DNA of 64,000 bases from Aculops lycopersici (taxonomy: Eukaryota > Arthropoda > Arachnida > Trombidiformes > Eriophyidae): positions 5,091,010 through 5,155,009 of the forward strand of contig WNKI01000001.1 of assembly GCA_015350385.1 (NCBI GenBank). Direction: 5' to 3'. Position 1 is the first letter of the stretch. The number at the start of each line of letters is the position of its first letter. Below the pieces are notes generated by a model that made no database searches, had not been told where the DNA came from, and worked only from the letters and a program-made list of their open reading frames with translations. A program made the position numbers and the translations under genes. This document shows positions 13,201 to 22,915 of this stretch, one piece after another.

Positions 13201-16128
13201 CGTAATCGAAGTTGCGGCTAAAGTTGCAGCCAAAGTTGACTTGCCTTTCAACTGCAAATTAGCTACCACTCGACTCGATGACAAACCAATAGACTTCGCA
13301 AATTCGACAGATTCCACCGAACCAGCGGCAACTTCGTGCTTTGAATTTAATTTGCGACGATTAGCCTCCTCCTTTGGCATTGGCTTTTCATTCAGCAGCA
13401 AGTGGGTTAACTGAAAGCGGTGGCTGCGGTCGCACTTGCAAGAGCATGGCAACTCCTCCTCCTCGACATCATGTCGTTGGTTTAACGCCAGACTCGTGGG
13501 CGCTGCCGAAGGAAGTGGCAGTCGTTGGCAACAAAACCACTTGCAATCAGCGAGACAGATCCTCGTCTCCCTCACTAAACCAAGACTAAGAGGCTGACAC
13601 TGACCGCAACAAGCACGACAATGAGCTGGCCATTCGAACGAGCTGACCTCAGCCGACTTCCCATCATGTTGTTGGCTAGCCAACAATTCCCCTCTTCCTC
13701 GGACATCATTATTAGTCGATAGCTCAATACCTAGCTTGTTGTTCCTCTCCCTTCTACTACTTCCACCACCACCACCACCGCCTCTATTACTACCACTAGC
13801 TTCCTGTTCCGCACGACCGGCGGGCGCTCGCTCGGCTAGCAAACAGCGCCTGGCGCCACGACCACACTCACCAATCGGCCAACCTGAAGTCTTGAGGTCT
13901 TCGCCGTGGCTGTGGTTGTGGCACTTGCAATGCAGCTCGCAACTCCCGGCCACTACAACGGCGCCTCTATTCCTTACGTAATTACTTTCAACTTCCGCCC
14001 CAGCTCGCCACCGACCAGCGCAGGGTCGGTGGCCACGGTACGGGATGTCACAGCGTTGCCGGCGATCAAGTTGTTCCATCGCAAGTCTTTGCTGTTCATC
14101 TTGCTGTTGCCACTGGATCTGCTGCCCACCTACCGACGAGCTCGTGATCGCTCGTAAATCTTCGCCTGCCAGTGGAACCGACGACGACGACTGCTCCTGT
14201 TGTCGTGGTCGGCGGTCTTGGCAAAGTTGTTGCGTGCGCTCTTGTCGCCAACACTTGCTACTGGCAAAGGTGTTGTAGCCGCTCCCACGACATGATCTAG
14301 GTATCGGTAGTAGTTGAGTTGGTCCAAAGCGACAAGGTCGACATTGATCGCCTCTATCGCTGTTGCCGTCATCGTTGCTATCGCATTGGTCGTGGTGGCA
14401 GTGGCGGCGACCACCAGAAGCAACCACTTGCTCTTTGTTCTCTTTCGCCAAAACCCTGGACCTCGCCATTAATTCACGTTCATCTCGTTGCCCCCTAGCC
14501 ACTACTGCTGCTCCTGCTGCTGCTGCTGCTCTTGCTGTTGCTCCCGGAGGACGACTTTTATTAAACTGGTCAACCTTGGAGCCAAAAGTTGTGGCATCAT
14601 AAGAACAGGCGATCCCACCTCTTGGCACTCGAGTTTCCTCTCCAATATCCTGTACAGTGCAGCTTTTATTTAACTCACAGCCGCCCAACAGCCGGACCTT
14701 TTTATCGATACCAACACCGTAACCATTGCCAATATCTCGAAGAGGACAACGGTACTCAGGAGGCGTGCGCCTCTGAATCCATTGAAAACCCGACGAGGTC
14801 GCCACATCTGCCGCCCTATTTAATCTGCCGCTAGAAATCGCTGACTTTATATTGGTTGCGGCAAAGTTGGTGTCAGATTCAGGAGAAGTTGTAGCATCAA
14901 CCTCACCGACTGGTCCTCTAGAAGCCTGCTCCATTGGGCCAGCGGAATCTCGAGGCAAGAGGCGAGTTAGTTGATCAGCGCGAGATACATTGCGAGCGAG
15001 TGACACACATGGCTGACTTCCGGCCAACGGTGGCACATCTGTCTCGTCGGCTTCATATCTCTTTCGCTCGCTTAAGCTGATCGTAGTTGTCGTTTTTGTC
15101 GTCGTCGTAGGCGGCGGCGGCTTCCTTGCCGTTTCCGCGCTCGCTGGACCAAACAAGTGGTCGTTAGGTGAGGTTAACGTTGAGTGAAACTGGTGATTGT
15201 TGTTGTTATTACTATCGCTGTTACTGTTACTTTTACTCCCAATCTTGCCATCAAGCTCAAATGATGCTCCCCCCTTCAATTTGGCATTAGTTTGGCGCGC
15301 AATCAACTCCACGCGCCGGTAAAGGTCGGCCAGATGATGATAGTGTTTGCTGCTATATTGACCGTTGCATTGGCTAACTTGCTTGCTATCGGTCAAATAA
15401 TTGGCAGCAAACGGACAGCAACCACAATCACAACAATACCTCTCCCGCCAACAATCGCAATCTCCGCAAACACTTCGGCCGCCAGCGCTGTTTGCCAATT
15501 TAACTTCCGCTCGACAGGCAGAATTTTGGCCTGGTCCATTGAAAATATCACTCCCATCATTATCATCAATATACTGCTTATCTCCTCGGCCACTCCAAAT
15601 TTGCGACAGCTGATTATTTGACTCGTCATTATAACCTCGCGACGGTGACTCTTCTGGGTCACCGTCATTGGGTGGACTAGTTAATCTCGAGTTGATGTTA
15701 GTATCGATAGTTGCGTCAGTAAGAGTCGAGTTGGTAGTGGCTTCTGCATTGGCACCATGGCCAACCAGATTAGTTGTTGATTTATTATTTGCCTCCTCTC
15801 CATCTAATCCACTTGACACCGACTCGCCCTTCGTTTCGGAGCTAATCCCACGATGAAACTTGGTGTCATGCTCGCAGCCGCCACCGCTACCATTGCTAAT
15901 GGTCCCATTTTTGCCGATATAAATCTGGTTCCAATCAATTCGACTCAGGTACTTGCTAGCCTTCTCTACGAGGTTGGTATTTTCCCTGGATCCATTCGAA
16001 TTGACACCCACTTCGTCCTTGAGCTCGATGGTGAATCTCGCATTGTGCCTAATCTTGTTGTGCTTCGCTAACAACGCCTGAGATTCGAAATATTTAGGAC
16101 AAGATCTACAATTGGAATATTGTTTCAT
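10252..16128 (-). CDS. Large low-complexity protein with N-terminal C2H2 finger, unrecognised
   Basis: A single 5,877-nt open frame encodes 1,958 residues, far too long to be chance at this composition. Residues about 7-28 form one C2H2-like finger (CRSC, then H-x4-H). A cysteine cluster at about 205-238 (CGDCDCW and CCDCGCC pieces) is followed by a helix-like stretch at about 263-290. Two further Cys/His patches lie near 835-865 and 893-903. The rest is disordered, rich in S, G, A, E, N and T, with poly-Glu and poly-Gly runs. Near residue 1,900 a basic patch precedes SLVRFSEQ, which fits the RVxF docking motif for protein phosphatase 1. I do not recognise the family. The start is the first ATG after an in-frame stop, but AAG just before it could be a splice acceptor, so an upstream exon is possible. 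A nuclear or scaffold role is only a guess. Confidence 0.7.
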   Translation of the reverse strand: MKQYSNCRSCPKYFESQALLAKHNKIRHNARFTIELKDEVGVNSNGSRENTNLVEKASKYLSRIDWNQIYIGKNGTISNGSGGGCEHDTKFHRGISSETKGESVSSGLDGEEANNKSTTNLVGHGANAEATTNSTLTDATIDTNINSRLTSPPNDGDPEESPSRGYNDESNNQLSQIWSGRGDKQYIDDNDGSDIFNGPGQNSACRAEVKLANSAGGRSVCGDCDCWRERYCCDCGCCPFAANYLTDSKQVSQCNGQYSSKHYHHLADLYRRVELIARQTNAKLKGGASFELDGKIGSKSNSNSDSNNNNNHQFHSTLTSPNDHLFGPASAETARKPPPPTTTTKTTTTISLSERKRYEADETDVPPLAGSQPCVSLARNVSRADQLTRLLPRDSAGPMEQASRGPVGEVDATTSPESDTNFAATNIKSAISSGRLNRAADVATSSGFQWIQRRTPPEYRCPLRDIGNGYGVGIDKKVRLLGGCELNKSCTVQDIGEETRVPRGGIACSYDATTFGSKVDQFNKSRPPGATARAAAAAGAAVVARGQRDERELMARSRVLAKENKEQVVASGGRRHCHHDQCDSNDDGNSDRGDQCRPCRFGPTQLLPIPRSCRGSGYNTFASSKCWRQERTQQLCQDRRPRQQEQSSSSVPLAGEDLRAITSSSVGGQQIQWQQQDEQQRLAMEQLDRRQRCDIPYRGHRPCAGRWRAGAEVESNYVRNRGAVVVAGSCELHCKCHNHSHGEDLKTSGWPIGECGRGARRCLLAERAPAGRAEQEASGSNRGGGGGGGSSRRERNNKLGIELSTNNDVRGRGELLASQQHDGKSAEVSSFEWPAHCRACCGQCQPLSLGLVRETRICLADCKWFCCQRLPLPSAAPTSLALNQRHDVEEEELPCSCKCDRSHRFQLTHLLLNEKPMPKEEANRRKLNSKHEVAAGSVESVEFAKSIGLSSSRVVANLQLKGKSTLAATLAATSITTTTTATATASDTTAAQMSSAPSSREIEEEEEEEEATTKSGLNLVVDASGLEQRGERLEPEVDLAISAGSEFGSVGDHNNYGSMPATFSSHQPPKSCINGQVTDFGGGRDVDGENEAKFMASVNRSWQRNRALNNNRYDCNDGSGSGDETPLNSQTETVSQSRSAAIYYNGANSFDNTTSANVNPGRHQARDQIRGDIFELSRAMSSALSFHASGSSERNTTSTDDTNVYYTPEHRGDDKQRGVEQGEQLHAINGATEALQAEARDQHAKSAKTNMEAGHNSESELAQHSKLANFSLGHEAAGNSGNQVEGVAAGSVATKSLGPIEDEKTKLAKVAHVGRPENGSSGSGEREAATTTDAPKGNGCTSLLFGHATDPKQRGNEETHHPKPAENSFSFGAERGKRDFEAPLNSPLGSTLIDSPETSGATGRSEPLAAPDLASNITAIANDTDCLGVDGPDGEAVGVATSTSAVAFVASSAVGAAAATFQPTATESGPILDSESPLPEVGDKVSPSSSSTTEAATAIPTKESDLELKLHLQPQWQLQSLPADSGDKRTDNSAEWEQEKGERVAASTAGDQEPKPEPVLEASSLATMKPASPPEVGSDATEFAHVGAIGGGDGAAVAIDATDNGDPSKLATNNFESKAEAKIGVGFGVGGQYEQNQLASSRIDGAQLCAPEAGLKLPQPAELYGNDEEDLNEPQERESLASSPEGKQSICAPVSSNSAEEGEEKKVAAIEIEDFARDGRGSKLAAVVAVPIGADWRVSQSSRRSQLAASGGRTICCGQTGAGGQRKFAQEKILDGDLASDEDNDALDDGHDYDHDASDRGANSLESLAGSEGLAMDSSGSMEAARSIERSEQPPVVMDCAPSPEPPVSLQGASKRLKSILKLTGNKNNATTKSNELQSKETIAGQFEEQSDQVEGRQRRRRSLVRFSEQNSILELSPTSSVDGHLGGGSLVVATTQVDPGDQVDVEKNQLAQDYLRA

Positions 16129-16497
16129 CTTGAGATTTCAAAAAATGAGATGCATTACATGAGATGGAATGAGAAACAAACGACTGGCCACATTAAACAG
16201 GTTGCTGCACGTGCAACGAGCGCCTTGCTACCTATGGCAGCCACTGGGGCTCGTGAGGCTTCCCGTCGTAGCGAAGTTGCGCAAGTTACCATGGTAACTG
16301 AAGCAATGAGAAAAAGATTTAGAATTTTTCAAGTGGATCAAATAAGAGTTGTAAGCCCAGCAATGGCTAAAGTCGACCTGTTGCCCTATTTAATGCTTAG
16401 CAGTTAACAGTTTTATATGGGTGAAATCAATATTTACAAAAATACATTACAGAATAGAACCTCGGTCACCTGAATAGACTAGTAATCTTAAATATCA
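16129..16497. other. Intergenic, probable promoter of the 1,958-residue gene
   Basis: This gap lies between the start of the large leftward gene and the stop of the leftward tRNA synthetase gene. It contains a 16-bp palindrome (described separately) and an ATTAAA-type poly(A) signal for the synthetase on the minus strand (16389-16394). A 95-codon plus-strand frame here has no recognisable features. Confidence 0.6.
16284..16299. promoter_or_regulatory. X-box-like palindrome (RFX site candidate)
   Basis: AGTTACCATGGTAACT is a perfect 16-bp palindrome. Its inner 14 bases, GTTACCATGGTAAC, fit the X-box bound by RFX transcription factors (two GTTRCC-type half-sites arranged head to head). It lies about 156 bases upstream of the start codon of the leftward large gene, a usual distance for functional X-boxes. 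Confidence 0.5.
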
Positions 16498-17568
16498 CTA
16501 AGGTTCAATAGATGAACCCATAAGTACTTTGACTTTATGAATAGTTTCTCCGGCAATTAATCGAGCTTTTTCCGCCCCTCCCTTAAGTATTCCTCCTAAA
16601 AAATGTTTGTTTGCCATTAATTGCTTGTATTCCTCTCTTGTCTGAGCAAATTTGTGAATCAATACTTCTGCTAGAGCTAATTTAAACTTGGCTGACTCAA
16701 TGCCTATAAACTTGTCTCTAATTTGGTCCATGGATTCATCAGTGCATAGGTGATACAGAAGCATTAGATTAGAAATCCCAGGTCGATTCTCGGGATCATA
16801 GTAAACCTCGTTTATATTATCTGTCATGGCCTTTTTACACTTTTGAACAATACTATCCGGCTCCTCGATAACCTCAATGAATGATTTCTTATCCAAATCA
16901 GATTTGCTCATCTTCTTATCAGGATTTCGAAGACTCTTAATTCTACGTGCCACCTCTGATTTATCTAATAATGTTTGAGGCAGGGGGAATAGGTCGCTCT
17001 TGGTTGATGAATTGAATTTGGTTGCAATATCACGTGTCAGCTCTATGTGCTGAGTTTGATCCTCACCAACGGGGACTAGGTTCGTCCTATACAAGAGGAT
17101 ATCGGCGGCTTGAAGCATGGGATAATTTAGCAAACTATTGGTTACAAATTGGGATGAGGTTGACTTGTCTTTGTATTGGGTCATTCGAGTCAATCTACCT
17201 GGACCAACAAAGTTGTCCAATACGTTGTCGAGATAAAAGTGTTCCATGACATCTGATTGCTTGTACAGGATACACTTGGCAGGATCCAGGCCGAGAGCTA
17301 TAAGCGACGCTGTGGTTGATAGTATATTTTCATACAATTGCTTGCCAACCAATGAGCTGTTTGTTGAGGAGTAAGCATGAACATCGACGATACAATACAC
17401 TGGTTCCTGACATGAAATTTCACTCTCATTTCCGGCTTTGCCAGTAATCACTTTCCTCTCGTTGGCAATTTGAATCCATTTGGAGATGGCACCAAAATAG
17501 TTACCCAGGTGTGGAAGTCCAGTTGGCTGAATACCGGAGAATATTCTAGATCCTAAGGTAGTTGCCAT
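16498..17568 (-). CDS. WARS2: Tryptophanyl-tRNA synthetase, bacterial/mitochondrial type
   Basis: The enzyme joins tryptophan to tRNA-Trp, presumably in mitochondria. The 356-residue length is usual for this class Ic family. The ATP-binding HIGH-type signature is at residues 16-23 (TGLPHLGN), after the FSGIQPTG motif typical of bacterial-type TrpRS. The KMSKS loop is at residues 219-223. The family block GEDQTQHIELTRDIA is also present. The gene is one uninterrupted frame. An in-frame stop lies 18 bases upstream of the chosen ATG, so a long mitochondrial presequence is not encoded in this exon. Targeting must rely on the very short N-terminus unless an upstream exon was missed. It is transcribed in the same direction as the large gene downstream, 370 bases away. 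Confidence 0.95.
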   Translation of the reverse strand: MATTLGSRIFSGIQPTGLPHLGNYFGAISKWIQIANERKVITGKAGNESEISCQEPVYCIVDVHAYSSTNSSLVGKQLYENILSTTASLIALGLDPAKCILYKQSDVMEHFYLDNVLDNFVGPGRLTRMTQYKDKSTSSQFVTNSLLNYPMLQAADILLYRTNLVPVGEDQTQHIELTRDIATKFNSSTKSDLFPLPQTLLDKSEVARRIKSLRNPDKKMSKSDLDKKSFIEVIEEPDSIVQKCKKAMTDNINEVYYDPENRPGISNLMLLYHLCTDESMDQIRDKFIGIESAKFKLALAEVLIHKFAQTREEYKQLMANKHFLGGILKGGAEKARLIAGETIHKVKVLMGSSIEP

Positions 17569-18166
17569 CTGGCGCCGAGATGGTTATCAATGATAATCAA
17601 ATATATACATGTAATAAAATGGAATAGGGTTATTATTATGACATTTTAATCAATTTACATGTGCGAACAGAAATATTAAAGCTTTCCCTTTTTGGAATAT
17701 TGGATATCTCTCATGCCCACTCTCTTTGTCTGCACGCCGCAGCCGCCACAGAGGCCGCCGTTGTTGCATGGTGTTGTTATTGTTGAATGCGCACCGACAA
17801 ACGCTAGCGCTTCTACTGCTTTTGACTCTGGGTCCCAGCGTCTGGGATTGTTATTGTAAAAAACAAAATGTACCATTGCGGCGAAAGCGAATACCAGTGC
17901 ACCACCGCCACCAACAACAACACAATGCAACAGAAGCGGCGTCTGCGGCGGCGTGCAATCAGCAAAATAGTAGGCAAGGAATATTTGATGCTAAAATCAA
18001 AACATTATTTGAACATTGTCACTCACTTGAGTTCAATCATTTCTATTATTTTATATAGATAGAATACAAAGTGACATCATTTGCATCTAAAGGAAGGAGG
18101 AGATAATTAGGAAGTTTTTAATAACATTAGAGGTAGCCCAAGTAGCAGCAGGAACAACCACAGCAA
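17569..18166. other. Divergent intergenic region
   Basis: This region separates the divergent tRNA synthetase (-) and zinc-finger (+) genes. Its middle is low-complexity GC-rich sequence. The last 170 bases are AT-richer and probably include the leader of the zinc-finger gene. Overlapping open frames on both strands have no domain. Confidence 0.5.
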
Positions 18167-19151
18167 ATGGACTCCACCGAAAAGGTCAAGTCGCGATGGG
18201 CAAAGTCGTTCTATACAGCACTGAATAGACGCAACGATGAGGAAAGATATATTTGTGATATTTGCCAGAGAGACTTGGGTAATCCATCAAATTTGGCCCT
18301 ACATAGAAACACACACGTCATCGAGAGGCCCTTCAAATGTGAGCCATGTCAGGTGTCGTTCAATACACAAGGTAAGTGTTGCTAACTGTCTTATTGCATT
18401 AATTGTCATTGCTTCAACATTGTATAACCCCCTTCCCCCAAAATGGATCGAATTCATTCCTCTGACTGCTTTCTATTATCCATCCAAATTACATCTCAAT
18501 CTAACAGGACATCTCGAGAAGCATAAGCGCAGCTCGGCCCACGAAAATAGGGTCACCATGACCCAGGCCTTCGGCGTGCCCACCTCGGACAATCCGAGAC
18601 CCTACGGGTGTCCCGAATGCGAGATTGCATTTAGAAAACACGGCCACCTGGCCAAGCACCTGAGATCAAAGTCGCACATAACCAAGATGGAAACAAATGG
18701 CCTGGTGCCAGCGGGCACCTGTGCCGCTTTCGAGAAGTGTTCCTCAGGGCTAAAGGATAAGCTAGTGACCACAAATTGCGAGCTCTCCCTAATCAGCTTG
18801 CGCTCAATTGCTTTTGATATTTTACTCCCACATGCTCACCAACAACAGCCGGACTTGCAACAACACTATCCAGATCACCAACCATTACATTCGCCCCTGT
18901 TGTCATCATCGTCCTCGTCGTCGTCCACAGCACAAGCGTCATCAACTACACCTGGAACAGGACCAACGGTGCCCTCAAAAAGCACCGTATCATCAGGAGG
19001 AGGAGGAGCAGCAGCAGCAGCAGCAGCTTCAATACCAACCACCTCGGCCGTAATTACAAATGACTCAATTGCGATGCCACTTTACAGAGACACTCCTCCC
19101 TTGGACTTCAGCAACACGTTAGCCCTATCCTCGCGAGGGATAACCGAATAA
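18167..19151 (+). CDS. C2H2 zinc-finger protein, Schnurri/HIVEP-like
   Basis: Two exons (18167-18371 and 18508-19151) join across a 136-nt GT-AG intron in phase 1, giving 282 residues. Three C2H2 fingers occupy roughly residues 26-130. The first has the usual H-x3-H. The second and third end in H-x5-H (HKRSSAH, HLRSKSH), a feature of the ZAS finger pairs of Schnurri/HIVEP proteins. The stretch GHLAKHLRSKSHITKMET is especially like the HIVEP finger block. The intron splits the second finger, and only the spliced product restores it. The C-terminal half is low-complexity Q/H/S/T/A. Typical Schnurri proteins exceed 1,000 residues, so this is a small relative or a distinct family. The stop codon overlaps an AATAAA signal (19147-19152). 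A DNA-binding nuclear role is inferred. Confidence 0.75.
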
Positions 19152-19197
19152 ATAACACCCTTCGATCTATTGTCGATTTATTAGCTAAAATTAATCA

Positions 19198-20150
19198 TTA
19201 CTTGTTTCTATCATCGACATGAAAAGATAAAGACAAGTTAAAGTTGAATTTCGCCGCAGTTAAGAACTTGCAAATGGCATCCTTTTCGCTGGAATGGCTG
19301 ACTCTCCCCTCTCGACTTCCTTTAAAGTCGTGTGATGATATTGGAAGAATTATTGTTAACAATGAGTTCACATCGCGTCTCTTGAGATCATAGATATCAC
19401 CTGCAAATCTGCGCCATACTTACATCAAAGGCCTGAATATAATTGACCAACTGGTTTCTGCTCTCAACTCTATCCAACTCCTGGCGCACCAACCTAATGG
19501 CCTTGTCCAATGGACTCTCGTCCGCTTGTTGCTCAATCTCAAACTTTACCTGGTAGCTCAATTCGTCTTGAGTCGATGCTTGATCGCTATTTGCTACAAT
19601 ACTCGAGGGCAACAGGTTGCCGATGTATGGGTCAGTGGATAGCTTTATTGAGTTGTTAGTTTTGGAATCTCACTTCCTGTTTCTCAAAGTTTCGCAAGGA
19701 ATTGGTCGAATGGTTCTTCTCAACCTAACTTACCCTATCTGCATCCGCCTCAATCAACGTATCTCGAGTTCCCGCTAGAATTCTAAACAAAACTCGTGCC
19801 TTCAAAGTTCGAACACAAGTTCTCACATAAGCATAGTGTCTTGCCAACTCCTCTCTCTCACTTGCATAGTGCTTCTTGTAAGCCGTTTTAAAGAGTTCGA
19901 AATCAAACCAAAAGGGCAAGTGAGTTTCGCGCAAACTTGAATGAGCTCCACCAATCATTCTGAGGTTGTCCTCACTCAAAGGAAATGTCGTGTCCTTGAT
20001 AAATTCTGCCTTCCTATGAATCCAATACTGCTTATCTCTAGTCTCCGTCGTGCTAGCGGTTGGGGCTGACTCGAGAGTTTTTGAGACTGCAAGCAGGACC
20101 AGCGATATGGTCAACATCCGAAGCCCCGAGGTGCCCATTGGGTGGATCAT
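19198..20150 (-). CDS. Secreted protein with cathepsin-propeptide (I29)-like segment
   Basis: My model has three exons: 20150-19734, 19642-19424 and 19380-19198. The introns are 91 and 43 nt and all joints are in phase 0, giving about 272 residues. The first donor (GGTAAGT) and second donor (GTAAGT) are clear. The acceptors are less certain, especially the one for the 43-nt intron. Residues about 8-28 form a signal peptide (LTISLVLLAVSKTLESA). A later stretch (FELFKTAYKKHYASEREELAR) resembles the I29 inhibitor propeptide of cathepsin L, with its ExxxR helix pattern. No peptidase domain follows. Orphan I29 proteins are known as secreted cysteine-protease inhibitors, so that role is possible. 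An AATAAA on the minus strand (19182-19177) lies just after the stop and supports the 3' end. The gene converges on the zinc-finger gene with a 46-base gap. Confidence 0.55.
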
Positions 20151-21052
20151 ATCGAGAGTGTCAATAAAGTTGGCTAATTAGATTGATTTTCTTGACAACA
20201 GTATGCAACTGCAATAAGAATAACGGCAAATCAACTTAGAAAAATGAGGTAGAGATTTCTAATTAGTGGATCATATGAAACAGCTAGTTTTTCAAGTACA
20301 ATGAGCGATTAACGCAATTCATCATCAGCACACAGTTTGGCACGCAGATAATATCCGCCCACCTGTTGATCAGATAATTATTAGATCACAATCAATCCAT
20401 TAATATGAATTGTTGATCTTTTTTCATAAGGTCTTTAAAACAAAAATTGACCTTGATTTTATCGATCATCAAATTATCAGTCATCAATCACCGGCATAGT
20501 TGAAAGTTTAACATGTATTTTTTGCCAGAGAGAACAAAACGATATCTTATGATGACGTGGGATTCTACAAGTAGTTGGCAAAATCATTCATGACGAAACT
20601 GATGAGACGTTTATTTTTAGAGCCCCAATCGTAGGGATTCCTCTATCTACAAAAACAACTTTAATGTCCAATGTGCACATAGCGAGCGATTGTTGCATTT
20701 TGAAGACCCGCAATAGCTGGCGTTATTTCAACCACAACCACGTCACTTGACGCCGCGGCCGAGGTAACTTTGCAGCAAAACTGATGCCGGCGGCCGCCGA
20801 CTATAGCGACTTTGTCAGCGCACGCTTGGTGATATGCGAGAAGCAGTGCAACTTCAGCTTAGTAATGTTGCAATTGGGCAAATGAAGCCTGCTAAAACGA
20901 ATGTGTGCTATGCGAGCCGGAGCTGAGGCGCTAGTCGAGTGGAGACTGTGAGCTAGGCATTCAGTTTAGCTTGCCGGACGGCGAGCTAGTTTTAGCCTGC
21001 GATTTAGGCAACCACGACTAGAGCGGCGACGACCACGACGACATCGATAACA

Positions 21053-21208
21053 ATGGCAAAAGCAACAGGGGTAACAGCAACAAGTGGCTACGTCGCTGGT
21101 GTAGATGTTTGGATTGTTTTGGTGGTTGCTGTTTCGCTTCTAGCTATTGGTGTTATCTTGAGGGCTAGGCAGAGTGACAACGCACTCTCGCCTGCTTGCC
21201 GTGAATAG
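21053..21208 (+). CDS. Candidate membrane micropeptide (51 residues)
   Basis: An ATG in good context (AACAATGG) opens a 51-codon frame ending in TAG. The predicted peptide has a short polar N-terminus and one strongly hydrophobic segment at about residues 18-35 (DVWIVLVVAVSLLAIGVILRARQ-like pattern in part). Arg residues follow directly, then a polar tail. This is the layout of a single-pass membrane peptide. A TCAGTT initiator match lies near 20,964, but I see no TATA box. One decamer copy (21078-21087) lies within the frame. There is no known family match. It could be chance, as the surrounding region is otherwise noncoding. Confidence 0.3.
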   Translation: MAKATGVTATSGYVAGVDVWIVLVVAVSLLAIGVILRARQSDNALSPACRE

Positions 21209-22890
21209 CCGTTGCAGTGTGCTTACAATGCACTCACTATGTCAACTTGGGGCTCCCCAAAAGCCAAAGCCGTGGCGGTGGTTTTGTGTTTGGGGGTAAC
21301 ACGGGAATCGCGGCCGGCCAGAGTTTTTCCACTCGTCGGCGAACTGGCAAGCGAGCCGCTTCCGCCGAGCGAGCGACAGGTGGCGCCGCTTGCATCAAGT
21401 GGTGCGAGGGAGCAGTCGGTCACACAGACGCACACGGAGCGAAACCACCGCTTCGCTCGCTAGCCTGTTGGGAGGCCTCCAAGTTAGAGAGTCAGTCGGC
21501 TGCTCAACAAGTAGCTCGACTTCACGCAACGCAACTCAACTTAACTCAGCTCAACTGAACTCGACTCACGGCCGCCCATTTAGGGCAACCCCAACTGGTG
21601 AGTAACTGCTAGCCAGACTTTAGTCGCTGCTGCAGTTCCGGCCCAGCGAGCAGTGGAACTAAAGAGCAGTTTCCTCCATTGAATCGACTGGCAGGCTGGC
21701 GGGCGGGCTGGCTGGCTTGACCAAATGGCCTTGGCCGATTCGAGGGGCACCCAGCCACCGGCTCTGGGGGCGCCCCGTTTGGCCTGAGCGCTTCCTTGGA
21801 GCCAGCGAGTTTTCAACTGTGGAGGCGCCAGTCTGCCATTTAGCCAGCGAGTCGGTGGTTGCTGTGGCCCAAGGGAACCAAAGCGAGTGCTCGGCTCGAC
21901 TTGTCGTCCTCCGAAAGCTCAACAGTTTGCTTGATGTGCGATGGTTCTAGTATTTGAGAGTATAAGGGAAACTTGTTGGCCTCTCAAATTCTGCCCTACC
22001 CAACTATAGTTGTAGCTTTTGACTCTCGCGCTCGCTCAACAAGCCAATTTTCATTCGAACTTTGGCCGCGCCGAGATTTCCCCCCTCCCCCCAAAAAAGA
22101 AAAATTTCGGCTCGCGCCCAAAGCGAGGGGAAACTATGCCATTGGCCCAACGGGGACTCTCCCATTCACTACACAGCGAGTTGAATCCAGAAACTCGGCG
22201 GATCAGGAAGCGCGAGGCGGCGAGTCGCCAAGCGAGCTAATGGGAGGATCTACCGACACTCGAAGCGACGCAATGCTCAGAGAGCAACACAACAGAATTG
22301 TGTGGCCCTCTACATTCAATACTAGAGAGGAGCGATGCAACCCAATGCAAGCAAACACTTGTGGCGCCCCTCTCTCTCTCTCTTCCTCCATTTCTCGCTC
22401 ACTCGCTGGCGTCATCGTTCCGCCGAAACTCGCCCACGGATTTGACGCCTCCACTGGCTCCACTATGATTCCCAGTGGGGAGAGTCGTAATGTTGGTGGT
22501 AGAAACGGTAGTCGCAGCGACACAATTGCGGCGGCCACTAGAGTCGCCACTCAAGTTTGGCCAAATTAGGGTCGTCGAGTTACACTACTCTCGCAATGGA
22601 GGAGCCGACCGACCGACGGACGGACGGACGGACGCAGTGCGGCTCATCTGGAATGCAAATGGCGAGCGATTCTCACTCGGCGGAGGCTCCCCCTCTAGTG
22701 GCGGCTGCGGTGGTGGGGGCGACAAAGTGAGCAGCTTCCATGGTTTTGGTGGTCACGCCATTGAGTGTGTAGAAAGCAGAGAAATCACAAACTATAATAA
22801 CGTAGTCGCTATCCATTCACTGTACCCGTTCCAAATGCGACACTTTGCGGGGGCCGCGAGCGAGAAAGAGAGGGAGTGAGCGAATAATTG

Positions 22891-22915
22891 GCATGAGCCG
22901 GCGTGAGGCTCATGC
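22891..22915. repeat. Perfect 9-bp hairpin
   Basis: GCATGAGCC and GGCTCATGC flank a 7-nt loop. The hairpin is followed directly by GGCC/CAGC tandem repetition up to about 22,950. No function is recognised. Confidence 0.6.

Noticed and set aside
10514..15856. Many plus-strand open frames of 60-180 codons
   Set aside because: They lie antisense to the 1,958-residue frame and are shadows of its codon composition, with no domains.
20245..20252. TGAGGTAG, the let-7 seed
   Set aside because: The bases that follow do not match let-7 and no hairpin partner is nearby.
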